Made by a program: the position numbers and the translations under genes. This document shows, in pieces, positions 35,275 through 48,120 of a DNA stretch of 64,000 nucleotides (position 1 is its first letter; the number at the start of each line of letters is the position of its first letter). The notes under the pieces are model-generated. The model worked only from the letters and a program-made list of their open reading frames with translations, ran no database searches and had not been told where the DNA came from. Origin of the DNA: Pisolithus tinctorius (Eukaryota > Basidiomycota > Agaricomycetes > Boletales > Pisolithaceae); contig JANFAH010000004.1 of the NCBI GenBank assembly GCA_024663395.1, positions 620,001-684,000 of the forward strand. The letters run 5' to 3'.

Positions 35275-37948
35275 ATGGTGAAGGTCCCACCGGGTTTTAT
35301 CTACATTGCACGTCGACTTCATCGTCTGGTCCGCCCTCTAGTTCTCGTCTATGCTAGCTCTAAGATTTGGGCAATCGTCTTCGACAAACCACTCCCTCGC
35401 TGGCTGAGGGTCTCCGCGTATCTATTCTCCATCCCCGTAGCAATGGCATGCAGCGTTCTCTACGCCGACCTACGTGATAGGAGGGAAGCAGCACTTCGAG
35501 GTTCTGTCCTTGTCCCGCGGGTGCAGAGTAGGTGGCCTGGTGGCTTCCACATCCTTCTCTCACTCGCTCGGGCCTTTCGGAAGGGGCACATTGGTATGTG
35601 CAGCACGGTTTCTCCCGATTCCCTTTATGGTCCTTCTTGGCTGACGAAGTACGAGCGTGTTAGGAGAGCCGTTTGACCGGTACTGTCAAGAGTATGGCCC
35701 CGCTGTCAATGTTAGGTTCATGTTCGAGAACCGGGTTAGATTTCCTCGTAGTTAAGCGACGCCTATGATCTGTTGAGATCGTGGACAGATTTTCACGACG
35801 GAGCCCGAACATATCAAAGTAAGACACGCTCTCATCCTATCACTATCATACCGATCAGCTACCGTCAGGCAATTCTCTCCACGCAGTTCAATTCTTTTGA
35901 AAAGGGTTGGTTTCCTCCTATGTAAACTAGAATGTCTTTTTTTTACAAACGTTTCAGGTCCGGTGCTTCGGGACCAACTAAACGCTCTACTTGGAACTGG
36001 AGTGTTCAACTCGGATGGTAAACTTCTCCTGCATTCTCCCACCCCACACCGGCTGACGTGTTTGCTCGGTTTCGGGTGCAGGCGCAACATGGAAGTGAGC
36101 GTGCTAGCTCCATTGGCGTAGATTGCCACGTACTCATGCGCATGATGAACTATGTAGATTCCATCGCTCGATGACTCGACCGTTCTTTAGCAAAGAGCGG
36201 ATTAGTCACTTTGATACATTCGAAAAACACGCCGAAGATGCTCTCAACCAAACGAAAGCCAGATTCAAGGAGGGCTACCCTGTCGACTTCCAGGTACATG
36301 ACACCACAACCCAGGGGTTGTTTTACTGATCAGTCATCGATGCAAGGATATGGTTGGCCGGTTTACCCTGGACTCGGCAACCGAGTTTTTGTTCGGGAAA
36401 AGTGTTCGCTCGCTTTCCGCAGGACTGATCTATCCAAAAGATTCGTTACCAGAGCGGAATAAGCCCTATGTAAACCACCCGTCGAACGTTTTCGTCCGTG
36501 CGTTCTTGGAAGCGCAATCTCAGGTTGCGTTCAGGGGTCGTTTGGGATCTTTTTGGCATTTGGCAGAGTTTTGGAGCGATCGCGTCCAGAAGGAAATGAA
36601 GGACTGCCACAAGTTTATCGATCCTATCCTCAAAGACGCTTTGGAAACAAAGGGCAAGCAATCTGCCGGACAGATGTGCGCCGAGACGAAAGGAGGTCTT
36701 GAGGATACACTGCTCGGACATCTCGTTAACTGTACTGAAGGCAAGCCGTTCCCATAATCCTCTCTTGGGTCTGCACTCAGCGATCTGTTACAGATCTCAC
36801 CGTCATTAGGGATGAGATCGTGAACATCCTAATAGCAGCACGTGATACCGTAAGTTGTCTATTATTCGCTTTTGTTCGTTTCAACCCAAGCTATGCCAGA
36901 CGGCGTCTGCTCTGACATTCCTGGTTTACATGCTCTCCCAACACCCAGATGTTCTGGAACGGCTTCGTGCGGAGGTTCTCAGCAACGTTGGGAGTTCTAG
37001 AAGACCGACATATGATGACGTGCGGGACATGAAGTATATGCGAGCTGTCGTCAATGGTACGTTGCCTCGTTTTGTGTGGGACAGTCGTCATAAATCAATG
37101 TACAGAAACTCTTCGTTTATATGCTCCCGTGTAAGTCGCTCATTGGTTGTCTGTCCTCTACTATTTGATGACGTCCTATGCAGTCCCTTCAATGCTAGGT
37201 TAGATTTAGACGCTGTTACAAGGGTCGCGATGGTCGTGCCTGACTCACTTTCACTTTTCAGGACAAGCGCAGAAGCAGCGGTATGGCCCGGCGTGAATGG
37301 GGGTCCTCCTATTTATATTCCACCGAAGGCGCGGTCCGTAGTGCATGCAACCCGACACATATGATCTACTGACATACGGTAGGACCCCGTATTCTGTGTT
37401 CCTTATGCATCGTCGGGAAGATCTTTGGGGTCCCGATGGTCGGCTCCCTCCCTTGAGCATTGGACGGTAACTAAGACTGATTGACTTGCAGCCGAAATTT
37501 TCGATCCGGATCGCTTCCTTGATGAACGATTGAAGTATCTAACATCGAATCCGTTCATTTTTCTCCCCTTCAATGCAGGACCCAGAATTTGTCTAGGTCA
37601 ACAAGTAGGTCTCCTTTTAGTGGTGATGCTAGTGGTGTTGATTGGAGTCTGCAGTTTGCGTACAACGAGATGTCGTTTTTCCTCGTTCGTCTATTGCAAA
37701 CTTTCTCTTCCATAACGTTGGCAGAAGACGTCCAGACTCGACCTCATGCAGAATGGGGCAAAGGAATAGGACGCAATTCACAGGAAAAAGTGATAATCAG
37801 ATCTCACCTTACCTTGTATGTGGAAGTGAGTACTGGCCATCATGACCTCATACATGAAGAAAAGTTGATTGTTGCGGCGTTTTACTCACTATCCTAGGAC
37901 GGTTTATGGGTAAGGATGGGGGAAGTTGGTGATGCTGACAACATATGA
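35275..37948 (+). CDS. cytochrome P450, CYP63-like, copy 2
   Basis: Same 17-exon plan as copy 1, with all frames kept from [15 protein letters not shown] to the stop TGA at 37946. Membrane segment [24 protein letters not shown] then GATWK, where the Glu seen at this site in the other copies is Ala; [38 protein letters not shown]; heme loop [12 protein letters not shown]. The eighth intron again uses a GC donor (GAAG|GCAAGC). The end is [16 protein letters not shown]. Nothing prevents function. It is the closest relative of copy 1 in the window by intron and exon strings, with [19 protein letters not shown] identical in both. Confidence 0.88.
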
Positions 37949-38295
37949 TACTGGTCATCAGCTGAGAAGATGCATGGTGGTGGTAGTCAATTTCAACAGT
38001 AATTGTTGTAAATAGCCTTCCCCACTGGTCCGAACAAATAAATAAACGTACAAGTACGATCACCATTACATAATGAAGTTCAATTCTGCATCACCAGCAT
38101 GGCAGAAAGCCTCTCTGGAGCCCAGAAGCAGAGCTACCTCCTCTTTACTGTCCTCGACCACTCTCCTCCCTCTCGAGCAACGTTAAAACGTCATCAGTGG
38201 GTCCTGTCACATGCCCGACGTCACTCTTGCGGCTGCCTGAGTTTGATCTTGGCACGGTTGCAAGTCTCCCGCCTTTGCCTACTTACTCATACATC
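37949..38295. other. spacer
   Basis: No gene is recognised. A C/T-rich run (TCCTCTTTACTGTCCTCGACC) precedes the small ORF that follows. Confidence 0.4.
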
Positions 38296-38616
38296 ATGAG
38301 CTATGACCAAGAGAAATTATGGGATATAATCCAATCTTTATATGCACAACATAAAGCCCTTCATGACTTGTGTACTGTGCAAAGCGCACAGCTCAATGCG
38401 TACTTGGCGGTCACTCAGCGTCGCATCGCCAAGCTCAAGCTGCTCACTAGACAGCTTACAAGCAAGCAGACAAAGCGCCGCAAGCCGAAGAAAATCCAAA
38501 CCCGCCGTTTCACGCTTGCCGAGCTGCATGCGCGTGCCGAGGTTGCAGCAGTAGAGTCGGATGCAAAGGAAACAATAGAAGGCAATACCCAAACCCATTG
38601 GTTCAATTCCCCATAG
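38296..38616 (+). CDS. small hypothetical protein, charged and helical
   Basis: A 106-codon intronless frame beginning MSYDQEKLWDIIQSLYAQHK. The first 60 residues are amphipathic and could form a coiled coil. A basic stretch KQTKRRKPKKIQTRR, which resembles a nuclear localisation signal, and an Ala/Glu-rich tail follow. No family is recognised and no second copy occurs in the window. It may be a real small nuclear protein, an exon of a larger gene or chance. Confidence 0.35.
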   Translation: MSYDQEKLWDIIQSLYAQHKALHDLCTVQSAQLNAYLAVTQRRIAKLKLLTRQLTSKQTKRRKPKKIQTRRFTLAELHARAEVAAVESDAKETIEGNTQTHWFNSP

Positions 38617-39768
38617 ACCACTTGCTGCCAATGCAGGGCACTGCAGCCGATCTCATCAAAGCTATCAAGGACTTCCTGAGAGAATCATCTAACGAGCCAC
38701 ACTTCTCCACACCAGTGTGCGAAAACTCGAGACGGCCCACGATATGACTGTCTGGCTACATCATATATTTGAGCCCCTTTCATGCAGTGACGGCGAATGC
38801 TGTTAAACCTTCAGACTGAGTCCCAATAACAAAGCCACATTTCCACCATGTCGCATCCGTCCCAAGACTTACGAGAGATTTGCGTGCGGTAATTTCTGAT
38901 CACCATACTAACCAATGTGTGGTCAGTCTCAGACCAGAGCATTCTTCGGGAGAGACGCTATACTGAGCTCACTTGTTCCACCCAGTGTCCACCGGGAGTC
39001 TCCTTCCCTTTCCTCTGAAGCAACTGTCAGGATTGTACACCGCATCCCGGAGCAAGTCGTGCAGGTAATTCACACTCTCCTCAGCCGTAGTCCAGCTCCG
39101 CTACTTCTCAGCTTCAAGCACGGGGGAATTCGTACGGTGCGAAGGGGTTACAATGAAGATGAGAAGGTGTGGGTGCGGTGCATGTAGGGATGAACGAACG
39201 AACGATTAACGTCGACGTTGGAGGAGTGATGGTGGTGGACCGGCACCTCGAATGGACATACTTTCTCTCCCGGTATTGCATCCAACACCTGTGCTGGTGA
39301 CGCCGTGCACCCGCTCAGTTGGACCTAGTGCTCTAAGAATGTTCTCACCTTGCAAATATTCAATTAGACCACGACTTCCAGAATTCAATGTATCTGCGAC
39401 ATAGTGAATGAGTTGGGAGATATCGTTACTCTACTGGCTCGGTTGCATTTGTGAAGGCAATGAGTATGCTGGACCGCTGGTGCTCAAGTGACGATTGCCC
39501 TGGTTTCTCCTGTTGCCTCGAATGGTCGGGTGAACGGTGGGGGTCCGGCAGCCAGCCTACTACCATTCTCTTTAAAAAATCTATTTTCGTTGGTGTGGGG
39601 AGGGTGTGGGGAGGGAATCGGGCGCAATTTGCTTTACCTGCGTACAATCAGCTTGTAGTTTGTAATGTCGGCTATTGGTTTGGCACCATGCTAGACCTGC
39701 ACAACAGGCGCCTCAGTCTTCAGAGCGCCTGTCTGCTTCTGGTGTTGTGTCAACACTAACCACGGCTA
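38617..39768. other. spacer before P450 copy 3
   Basis: No gene is recognised. A 90-codon frame at 38915-39187 has no motif. The region just before the ATG carries GCGCCTGTCTGCTTCTGG, a variant of the P450 leader. Confidence 0.4.
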
Positions 39769-42420
39769 TGGTGGGGGCCCCTCCAGGTTTCATCTACATT
39801 GCAGGTCGACTTCCTCACCTTGTCCGACCTCTAGCACTCGCCTATGTTGGTTCTAGGATCTGGGCGGTGGTCTTCGCGAAGCCAGCCCCACGATGGCTGA
39901 GAGTCTCTGCATATCTGTTTTCCATCCCCTTAGCATTGACATGCAAAGTCCTCTACACCTACCTGCGTAACATGAGAGAAGCAGCACATCGACGCGCGGT
40001 ACTTGCCCCGCGAGTGAAGAGTATATGGCCTGGCGGCTTCGACATCATTCTCTCAGTCGCTCGGAGCTTTCGGAACGGGCACATCGGTATGAGCATCACG
40101 GTGTGATGCCCTTTTTGGCTGACGAAACACGACCATTTAGGATCACCGTTTGACCTGTATTGTCAAGAGTACGGCCCCGCCGTCAATGTCAGGATTATGT
40201 TCGAGGATCGGGTTAGACCTCTTCGCAGTTTAGCAATACCTATCTGAGATGACGGTCAGATTTTTACGACGGAGCCCGAGCATATCAAAGTATGACGTCT
40301 TAACGTCCCATCACCGTGGTACTGATCAACTACCCTCAGGCAATTCTTTCTACGCAGTTCAATTCCTTTGAGAAAGGTGAGTTGCCTTCTAAGTCGACCC
40401 AAGGTCTTTTTATACATACAACGTTCTCAGGTCCGGTACTCCGGGACCAACTAAACGCTCTACTTGGAACTGGAGTATTCAACTCGGACGGTACACTTCT
40501 CTCGCATTCTCCCAACCCGCAACCGCTAACGAGCTTCCTCGCCTTTGGATGCAGGCGAAACATGGAAGTGAGCGCACCAACCCCATCGGCATACAGAGAC
40601 TATCACGCGCTCATACACGTTATGAACTAGGTTCCATCGGTCCATGACACGACCGTTCTTTAGCAAAGATCGAATTAGTCACTTTGATATATTTGAAAAA
40701 CACGCCGAAGATGCTCTTAACCAAGCAAAAGCCAGACTCCAGGAGGGCTACCCCGTGGACTTCCAGGTACATGACTCCGCAATTCAGGGATTGCTTTACT
40801 GATTAGTCATTGTGTAATGCAAGGATATGATCTACCGGTTCACCCTTGACTCAGCAACTGAGTTTTTGTTCGGGAAAAGTGTTAATTCGCTGTCCGTTGG
40901 ATTGGTATATCCCCAGAATTCGTTGCCAGGGCAAAACAAGGAATATACATCCCACCCTTCTAATGTTTTCGCCCGTGCATTATCTGATGCGCAATCTCTT
41001 GCCGCTCTCAGGGGTCGTTTGGGAACGTTTTGGCGCTTAGCTGATTTCTGGAGTGATCGCGTCGAGAAGGAAATGAAGGTTTGCTACAAATTCATCGATC
41101 CCATCCTTAAGGAAGCCTTGGAATTGAAGAGATCGATGAAGGAGGGTAAGCAATCTGCAGGACAGGGGCAAGGGCTTCTTGAGGATACATTACTTGGAGA
41201 TCTCATTAGCTGCACTGACGGCAAGGCATTTCTTTGTGCTTTCCTCGAGTCTGCACTCAGCAATCCGTTACAGATCCTACTGTCATCCGGGATGAGATCG
41301 TAAACATCTTAATAGCAGCGCGTGATACCGTAAGCTGCCTGGCTGACTTCGTTCTTGTTTATTCAATCAAAGCTATGCCAGACGGCGTCTACCTTGACAT
41401 TCCTGGTTTACATGCTCTCCCAACACCCAGACGTTCTGGAGCGATTATATGCGGAAGTTCTCAGCACGGTTGGTTGTTCCAGAAGACCGACCTACGATGA
41501 CGTGCGAGAAATGAAGTATATGAGAGCTGTCATCAATGGTACGTTGTGTCGTATTTGTGAGGGACGGCCATCATATGTCAACGTACAGAAACTCTTCGTT
41601 TGTATGCTCCCGTGTATGTTGCCCGTTAGTCGTGTTATCTCTGTTATCTTATACTGTTTTTATCAGCCCTTTCAATGTTAGGTTAGTTTCCACTGTCTCA
41701 GTGGTGCTCGCCTGTCATGCTTTCTACCTTGTAGGACGAGCATTGAAGCTGCAGTATGGCCTGGCGTGAATGAGGGTCCGCCCATCTATATCCCGCCAAA
41801 AACCCGGTTAGTGGCGCACATGACTGAGCACGTATAATCTACTGACACGCAACAGGACCCCGTACTCTGTATTCCTTATGCATCGTCGGAAAGATCTTTG
41901 GGGTCCCGATGGTTGGCTAATCCTCTTCACCGCCGAACAGTCACTGAGATTCATTAAATTGTAGCTGAGATTTTCGATCCAGGCCGCTTCCTCGATGAGC
42001 GATTGAAGTATCTAACTTCGAATCCGTTCATCTTCCTCCCTTTCAACGCAGGCCCTAGAATTTGTCTGGGACAACAGGTGAGTGACGTAGTTATGAGGTA
42101 ACGTCAATGATGTTGATTGGAGTTTGCAGTTCGCGTACAACGAAATATCGTTTTTCCTCGTCTGTCTGCTGCAAACTTTCTCTTCTATAACATTAGCAGA
42201 AGATGTCCAGACTCGACCCCCTGCAGGACTCGCCGAAGGAATGGGACGCAACTCACAAGAAAAAGTGATCATCAAGCACCATCTTACCCTGTATGTCGAT
42301 GTGAGTACTGGTTGTCTCAGTTCCATATAACAAAGAAAGTTGATTGTCGTGGCGTTTTCTTTAATCTAGAAGGGCCTATGGGTACGAATGGGGAAAGCTA
42401 GTGATGCTGACAATATGTAA
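39769..42420 (+). CDS. cytochrome P450, CYP63-like, copy 3
   Basis: Seventeen exons, intact from [15 protein letters not shown] to [14 protein letters not shown]. The ATG at 39769 is chosen because it aligns with the starts of the other copies; an open frame extends upstream to 39675. Key parts: hydrophobic [42 protein letters not shown]-helix, ETLRLYAPV, and FDPGRF where others have FDPDRF. The heme loop [12 protein letters not shown] and [17 protein letters not shown] follow. The intron after CTD has a GC donor (GACG|GCAAGG). It is followed by a convergent gene of the unnamed family at 43 kb, the same pairing as the relic and gene at 48-50 kb. Confidence 0.88.
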
Positions 42421-42952
42421 TGCTGGACACTCACCGAGAATATACAGGTATCAGATTCTGATAGTGATAGTCGATATTGTTGTAGCCCGAACTATACTTT
42501 GTCGAGCAATGGATATGCCCTTATCTCTACTATTAGACTTAAAATTGCTCGTAAAGCAATCTCAAAATTTCGCTTGCCGCATTTGTCCGTCACCGTCGTC
42601 CTAGGTACTGTTCTACCCTCATCGATCATCGACGCTGCGTTTATATACTGTACGTGCATTGTCGGGTACGCATTCCCAATCCACTCTCTGCTCTCGGCAC
42701 AACGAAGGCAGTTTGTGTCGCTATGGGTTAATTTGGAACGCTTGCCCTTAATGCCAGGATAGTCCTTTGTGCACCAGTACTATATGAGTCAAAAATTGCA
42801 TCATAGGCGGGCGAAAAGAGAATGTGTGATGTGTACGTGAAGACACGCGTGACTAAATACGGTGTCGGAACAAAATGGACGGTCGAAAGTCGCACCGAGG
42901 GGTACTTGCGAAATGATCTGGAGTAATCAGGGGTGCAGAAATTTCACGGCGG
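42421..42952. repeat. duplicated intergenic segment, copy 1 (second copy about 49000-49432)
   Basis: Shared strings include CATTTGTCC.TCAC, CATTGTCGGGTA, GCCAGGATA, CGTGAAGACAC, AAAATGGACGGT.G and GTTAGACTGCCCAATA. Their order is the same in both. It links the end of a P450 sequence to the end of the following minus-strand gene. Confidence 0.75.
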
Positions 42953-43945
42953 TTAGACTGCCCAATAAACACTGATCTTTGCTTTCTCCGCGTACATTTG
43001 CCATCCGGGGAATCTCGCACTTGCCCACAGTACAATGCAATCTCCTACTTTCAGGTTACGCACGAAGCTCCCATCACCTGACAACCGACCTCGTCCGAGA
43101 TCCTCGAGTGCGTGTTGGTCCTCTGCAGAAACAGCCTCGTCGGTGTGACTCCATTTCACTGTATGGTGACTTGTCTTGTACACCGCATGCAAGTTCCGCT
43201 GGAGTAATTTATCGTTTGGGATGGAAGGACGAGTTTGTTCATTCTGGTAGAACTGCACAGGTGGCTCTACATCCTGGGCCGCTTCCAACCTCTTTGCGTC
43301 TGTGAACACGAGTAAGGATGGCCAGGAGGTATCCGTGTTACCAGTGATCACCGGCTGTGGGGCCTCGGCGGAGGCGTCCCACCAGCTGAATGCTTCCCTG
43401 TATGTTCCGTGAAGACGAGAAGGATTGGAGGACCAGCCCTGGTCGTGGCTCCACAGTTCGAACACGATCCGGCGGCATGGATGTAACCTGTGGTATAAGG
43501 AGAGGTTACTCCTTTCTAGGCCTGCGCCGAGGCGAATTTCCTTGGGTTCTTGAGGAGAAAAGACGAAATCACCTTCAGTTCCGGGTATTGCAAGGGGGAG
43601 TGTGCGCATATACATGTGGTCCGGTGAATACCAGCTGTCTGCACAAGCAGGATATTTTACTGTGACCGTGCTGTGGGCCCAGTAGCAAACTTCGTCTAAG
43701 ATTATGTCGACGAGCTCATAGGGAAGGGGTGGCTTGCATAGTAGAAAATAACACCGAACCACGAGGATGTCTCGAACTGTTGGCTCGTGCCTCCCTGTCG
43801 GGCTAGGTTGGAGCAAACTCGTAGGGTTCGGCAATTGGGGTCTGGCATGGGTCGTTACGACGATTTACTTCGGGATAATAATGGACTTACGCCGAACAGG
43901 CTGAACTATTTGTTGAGTTGTACTTAACAACCCGTCTGTCGACAT
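42953..43945 (-). pseudogene. unnamed F-box-like gene family, copy 1 (nonsense at codon 27)
   Basis: From ATG 43945 the frame aligns codon for codon with the paralogue at 49.4-50.4 kb. Codon 27 is TAA (43867-43865) where the paralogue has TTA. After it the frame is open for about 300 codons to the stop at 42953. A LPYELVDIILDEVCYW segment resembles the start of an F-box-like helix pair. A central SLYHRLHPCRRIVFELWSHDQGWS block and a C-terminal VGDCIVLWASARFPGW..YAEKAKISVYWAV are conserved. I recall similar C termini in uncharacterised agaricomycete proteins; no function is known to me. Internal initiation at MYMRTLPL could still give a truncated protein. Confidence 0.6.
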
Positions 43946-44259
43946 TGGTGTTCCTCACCATTGGGGGTGGTAAGAATGAGAATAGGGTCGTGGGATGAGG
44001 GTAACTGCGGTGGATATATCGCAAGGAATCTGCGGAGAAACGTCGTCACAATCACAATCATTTGGAAGCCTATTCCTGGACGGACGGATCCAACGGCGCG
44101 TGGTCTGAGAACGAGAATGGTAATGTAGAGCGCATCACATCAGCGGTGTGTGGAACACGAATAAGAACCATATCAGTAAATCAGAAAGCGAGAGATAAGG
44201 TGGAAGTAGGAGAGGAATGACGTCACTCTGGTACGTAGTAAAAACGTCCCATCTCAGTT
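43946..44259. other. upstream region of the 43-kb gene
   Basis: No gene is recognised. About 44130-44200 (ATCAGCGGTGTGTGGAACACG, ATCAGAAAGCGAGAG) recurs at about 50715-50790 and 51765-51840. Confidence 0.5.
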
Positions 44260-44990
44260 TACGAGGCCGTGAGGAACCCGTGAGTCTCTGTTCAATGGCG
44301 TCGTGAGCACCAGAAATTGCCCATAGACCTGAAATCAAATCATCATGGAACGATTATTAGGGGGTGCCACCCATGGATCACGGAGTCATCCGCACCGTGA
44401 CGGCTGCTGACAACTGCTGAACCTGGCTGCGTCGTCTGACGGCGACTCAGAGCGTGTAGGGGCGGCTTACATTGAGAATTTCTAGTGGACCTGTCAAAAG
44501 TGTAACGAACTAGGACGACCCAGTGAAGTTTCTGTTTAATGGCATCCTAACCCCAGAAATTCCTCGTAGACCTGAGGCATGAATCATCATGGAAGTGGCT
44601 TGCGATTAGGGAGTGTTACCCACTGGAGTTACATGGATCACGCAGTCGTCCGCACGCGACAGCCGCTGACGACTGTTGAATCTGGCTGCGTCTGACAGCG
44701 ATACAATGTATGTAGGGACAACCCAGATCGAGAAGTTCAAATCATGGGACCTGTTCGAAAGTGGGACGAACTAAGATGCACCAGTGGCTTAATTTCCACT
44801 GCCTAGCCCAACATAGGAACATGTGCTGGGCGGGTCTGTGTAAACCCGTACCCTGCACGGGTATGGGTGCGGTGTCGATTTCCCAACCAGCAGTGTCACC
44901 CGTGAGGAGCCCTAAGACTGGAAACGATTGCATTGCACCAGGAGTTTCCCCTCATAACCTTTCAAGGATCCGGGGCTAGTCGGGCTGTGC
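44260..44990. repeat. intergenic module, two tandem copies
   Basis: Two diverged copies follow each other, about 44280-44520 and 44535-44990. Shared blocks: CCAGAAATT.C.C.TAGACCTGA, AATCATCATGGAA, GGATCACG.AGTC.TCCGCAC, CTGCTGA..ACTG.TGAA.CTGGCTGCGTC. Further copies lie at about 50800-51105 and 51905-52180. The second ends with CCTAGCCCAACATAGGAACATGTGC and an AACCTTTCAAGG motif, both also found at 51030-51100. No open frame is conserved, so it appears non-coding. Confidence 0.7.
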
Positions 44991-46385
44991 AAGGTCACTT
45001 CCTGGCAACCGTCTTAGTTTGGTCTTAGGAACAAGTCTGGAAAGAGGATGACACCGGGCCGAATGGCTAGTACGGCCCGGAGAGGGCTTACCCCGTTATA
45101 GGTACGCTGGACATCCCGCACAACATGGAGTTGTAACCCTACCTGACAGTACTGCATGCCACACAAGGCTCGCGACGTCCTGGCACGTCCTCCCGTAACG
45201 TCAACAGAATGAAACCCCAAAATGATGCACCAAGTGACAAGACCAAAAAAAAACCCGATGCAAACAAGAATGTCTCCGTTCTGCAGCATCTTCCCCTACT
45301 ATTCAAGGATACGGCCTCAAAGAGCATCGGTATTGGTACTCTGATGGGAGTAAGCCCTCAGGTTTCACTGCATTGTTCTCGGGGCGTGGCTAAATCGAGT
45401 TACTGCTACCGAACCCATTTTTACATTCCAGGAGACAATCCTATAATCCTCATGAAATCCCTCTGTACCCTATAATATCCCCCATTTCTGGCTACATTCT
45501 CTTCCGAACGGAGAGGCGACCTTGGCAGTTCTTTACTTGTTATCCGACTATTCCGCCGAAACAAGTCATCCCGGGCTGTTTGTATATCATTGACTTCACA
45601 CAGTAGCAACCATGTTTCGCGCTGCCAGGCTTTCATACGACCCATACTAATTGTCAATTGTTGTGACGGAGTCGACAGAAAGTCATGTAACTATAAAGCG
45701 CGCTAATTAGAACCCTTGCTTCAGTCGTCCTCACGCTGATCTGACAGGAGCCTTTTGGTTAGTGGAAAGGATGATGGAATTCGTAAGACCTTGAAGCTAC
45801 CACTGATTCAACCGATATGGTCCTCGGACACGCATTGGCCCTCTGCTGATATCATTGGTTCGATACCGCGTTGACCCGCCACCCCATCACGTTCTCCACA
45901 ATTGGATTTGATATCTCCCGCGAACATCCAGTCCAGACACCCTATGGAAAGAGATTGTTTGTCAGGACAGCTTCACTTACTTTGATCTCGGATTTGATAA
46001 CGAAGATGCGAATGCAATTCCACAAACGTTGAACATAATTTCACCTTCGAACCGCTCTCTATATGATCTATTATTCTCTTCGCTAGCACAATCCCCAATG
46101 TAGGTTAGGTGACGTTGAACCGCTCCCATTGTTTGTGCATGTACCTGAAGGCTTTCAATTGTGTAACATGTGGTGGAGGGTAAGACCCGTCGACTACTTC
46201 AGAGACAAACCCGTCTCCAGACGCTTGGTCAAAACGTACAATACGACCATGTTTTTCTGTTGGAAGATGATGATGAGATTTGTGAGCCGTCTCGCGGAAT
46301 GTGATGCATTTCACTTAGTTTGTCGTCTGGCATTGTGTCTTCACGCACCCCATCGACGTCCGCACAGTTCTCCACTGACAAACAA
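44991..46385. other. stretch without a recognised gene
   Basis: Short frames only; none shows a family motif or a paralogue in the window. Confidence 0.4.
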
Positions 46386-46447
46386 CAAGATTTCGCATTC
46401 TGTATTCCCAATGTATCATCGGAAGGATCTTTGGGGTCCAGAAGGTC
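46386..46447 (+). pseudogene. CYP63-like exon fragment
   Basis: Encodes SVFPMYHRKDLWGPEG, matching the [17 protein letters not shown] exon of the P450 array (for example 59895-59955). It stops where minus-strand sequence of the F-box-like family begins. It is a relic with no other P450 exons nearby. Confidence 0.7.
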
Positions 46448-46880
46448 GGTTTGACCTGTTTGGGTTCTTGATGACAAAAGACGAAATCACCTTCAATGCC
46501 GGGTATCGTAAGGGGGTGTGTAGGCATACATATACATGTGATCCGCTAAGTACCAACTGTCTGCACAAGCAGGGTATTTTACTGTGACCGTGCTGTGGGC
46601 CCAGTGGCAAGCTTCGTCTAAGATTATGTCGACGAGCTCATAGGGAGAGTGTAATAGACAATAAGATCGAATGGTGAGGATTTCTTGAACTGTTGGCTCG
46701 TATCTGCCATCCGACAAAGTTAGGGCGGACCGGTAGGGTTCGGCGGTTGGAGTCTGGCACGGGGGACGATTAACTTGGGGACAGATACTAGACTTACGTC
46801 AGATGTGCTGAACGATTTCCACAGTAGCACTTGACAATCCGTCTGTCGACGTTGGTTTTCCTAACTACTGAGGGAGACAA
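46448..46880 (-). pseudogene. unnamed F-box-like gene family, 5' fragment (copy 2)
   Basis: The minus-strand sequence retains YEPTVQEILTIRSY, SPYELVDIILDEACHWAHSTV and TVKYPACADSWY, then shifts frame at MYMYAYTPP. It is cut off at about 46450 near the equivalent of FSPQEPK. The upstream part corresponds to the first 60 codons of the 49-50 kb gene but with indels. Only about a third of the gene remains. Confidence 0.7.
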
Positions 46881-48120
46881 GAACGAAAATAGGAACAAAG
46901 CGCTGGGGGAAGGGTAACTTGGACAAAAGCGACGACGGTGTTATAGTGTCAACTTCACGGTCGTGGTCTGAGGGTAACCGGTGGATGTATCCTAGGGAAT
47001 CTGTGGAGAAATGTCATCACAATTGTCAGAATGCTTGTTCCTGGATGGATGTATTCAATGGTCCTGAGTTGGAGAGGACCACTCCCCTCATGATTCAAAA
47101 CTCGCAATGGATTCTCTGAGACTATACAGTGGTCATGTTTGGGACCGTCTATTTCGGGGGCCCAATCTAGATGGGGGAAGATGAGGGAGGGTCATATGGA
47201 GAGCATCTTCGACGGTGATGAGCGGAAGAGTGGTGATTAGCCGCTGTGGAATTGCAACCGCATCTTCGTGGTTGTCAAAATTTAGGCCAAAGGACCATCT
47301 GTGCCGTCCTGACCCGGCATTGGCAAAAAGGTCGGAGAAGCCTGGTTCAAAGACTCCATTCAGGAGACTATGTAGTCAGAAACGGAGGACGGCACCTTGG
47401 TATTCCCAAGGCAAATAATGAGTCCATAGGGAATATATGAATGTCGCCTAGACTGTAAGAAAAGCCTCGGGGGTGAATTGATTTCAGCTCGCGTGCCCTT
47501 GATAATGAACGTGGTCAAACCTTCAGGCTTAATCTGATTGGAGCAACACGTGTACCAAGTCACATTTATCCAAGATGAAGGGTGGGGCGTTAACAAAGGC
47601 ACAACGAATTGCACCTTGCCAACTAGCAAGATCAAATAGACGGCGTACTCCTCGGAAACGGAAATATTGAAAGTGATTACAATGGAGAACAGAGACCCCC
47701 CTCGATATCATAATTGGAGTGCATGGAACTGTTGGCATCTGTCATCCAATTCCAGAGGAAACAGCAACAGATGTCGACGATCTCACCACTGTGGAATATT
47801 GAAGGGAGAGACGCTGAACCACTTTCCTCTTTATTTCTTAGTGAAAATGGATCGAACACGAACATCGATAGATCTTGAAGAGTTTGTCTTTACCAGTGGA
47901 ACCGCGCAACAAAAATGTTCTGTATGAAAATGAAAGCATCCCCCGACTCCCAAGATAGCGGGGAACAGATGCAAAAAATCCCTACTCTGCCAAGTGAACA
48001 ACCGCACGACCCCAGAATTCATTTCTCGGTAACCACCGACGATGGGCCTGCCATGCGGGGCTCAGACCTTTTCCTTTCTTATCGAGCAGCACAGCATGCT
48101 CCTTCACAGCCCTTCCGCTG
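46881..48120. other. stretch without a recognised gene
   Basis: About 46881-47050 resembles the upstream region of the paralogue (compare 50430-50580). Beyond it no gene was recognised. Confidence 0.4.
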
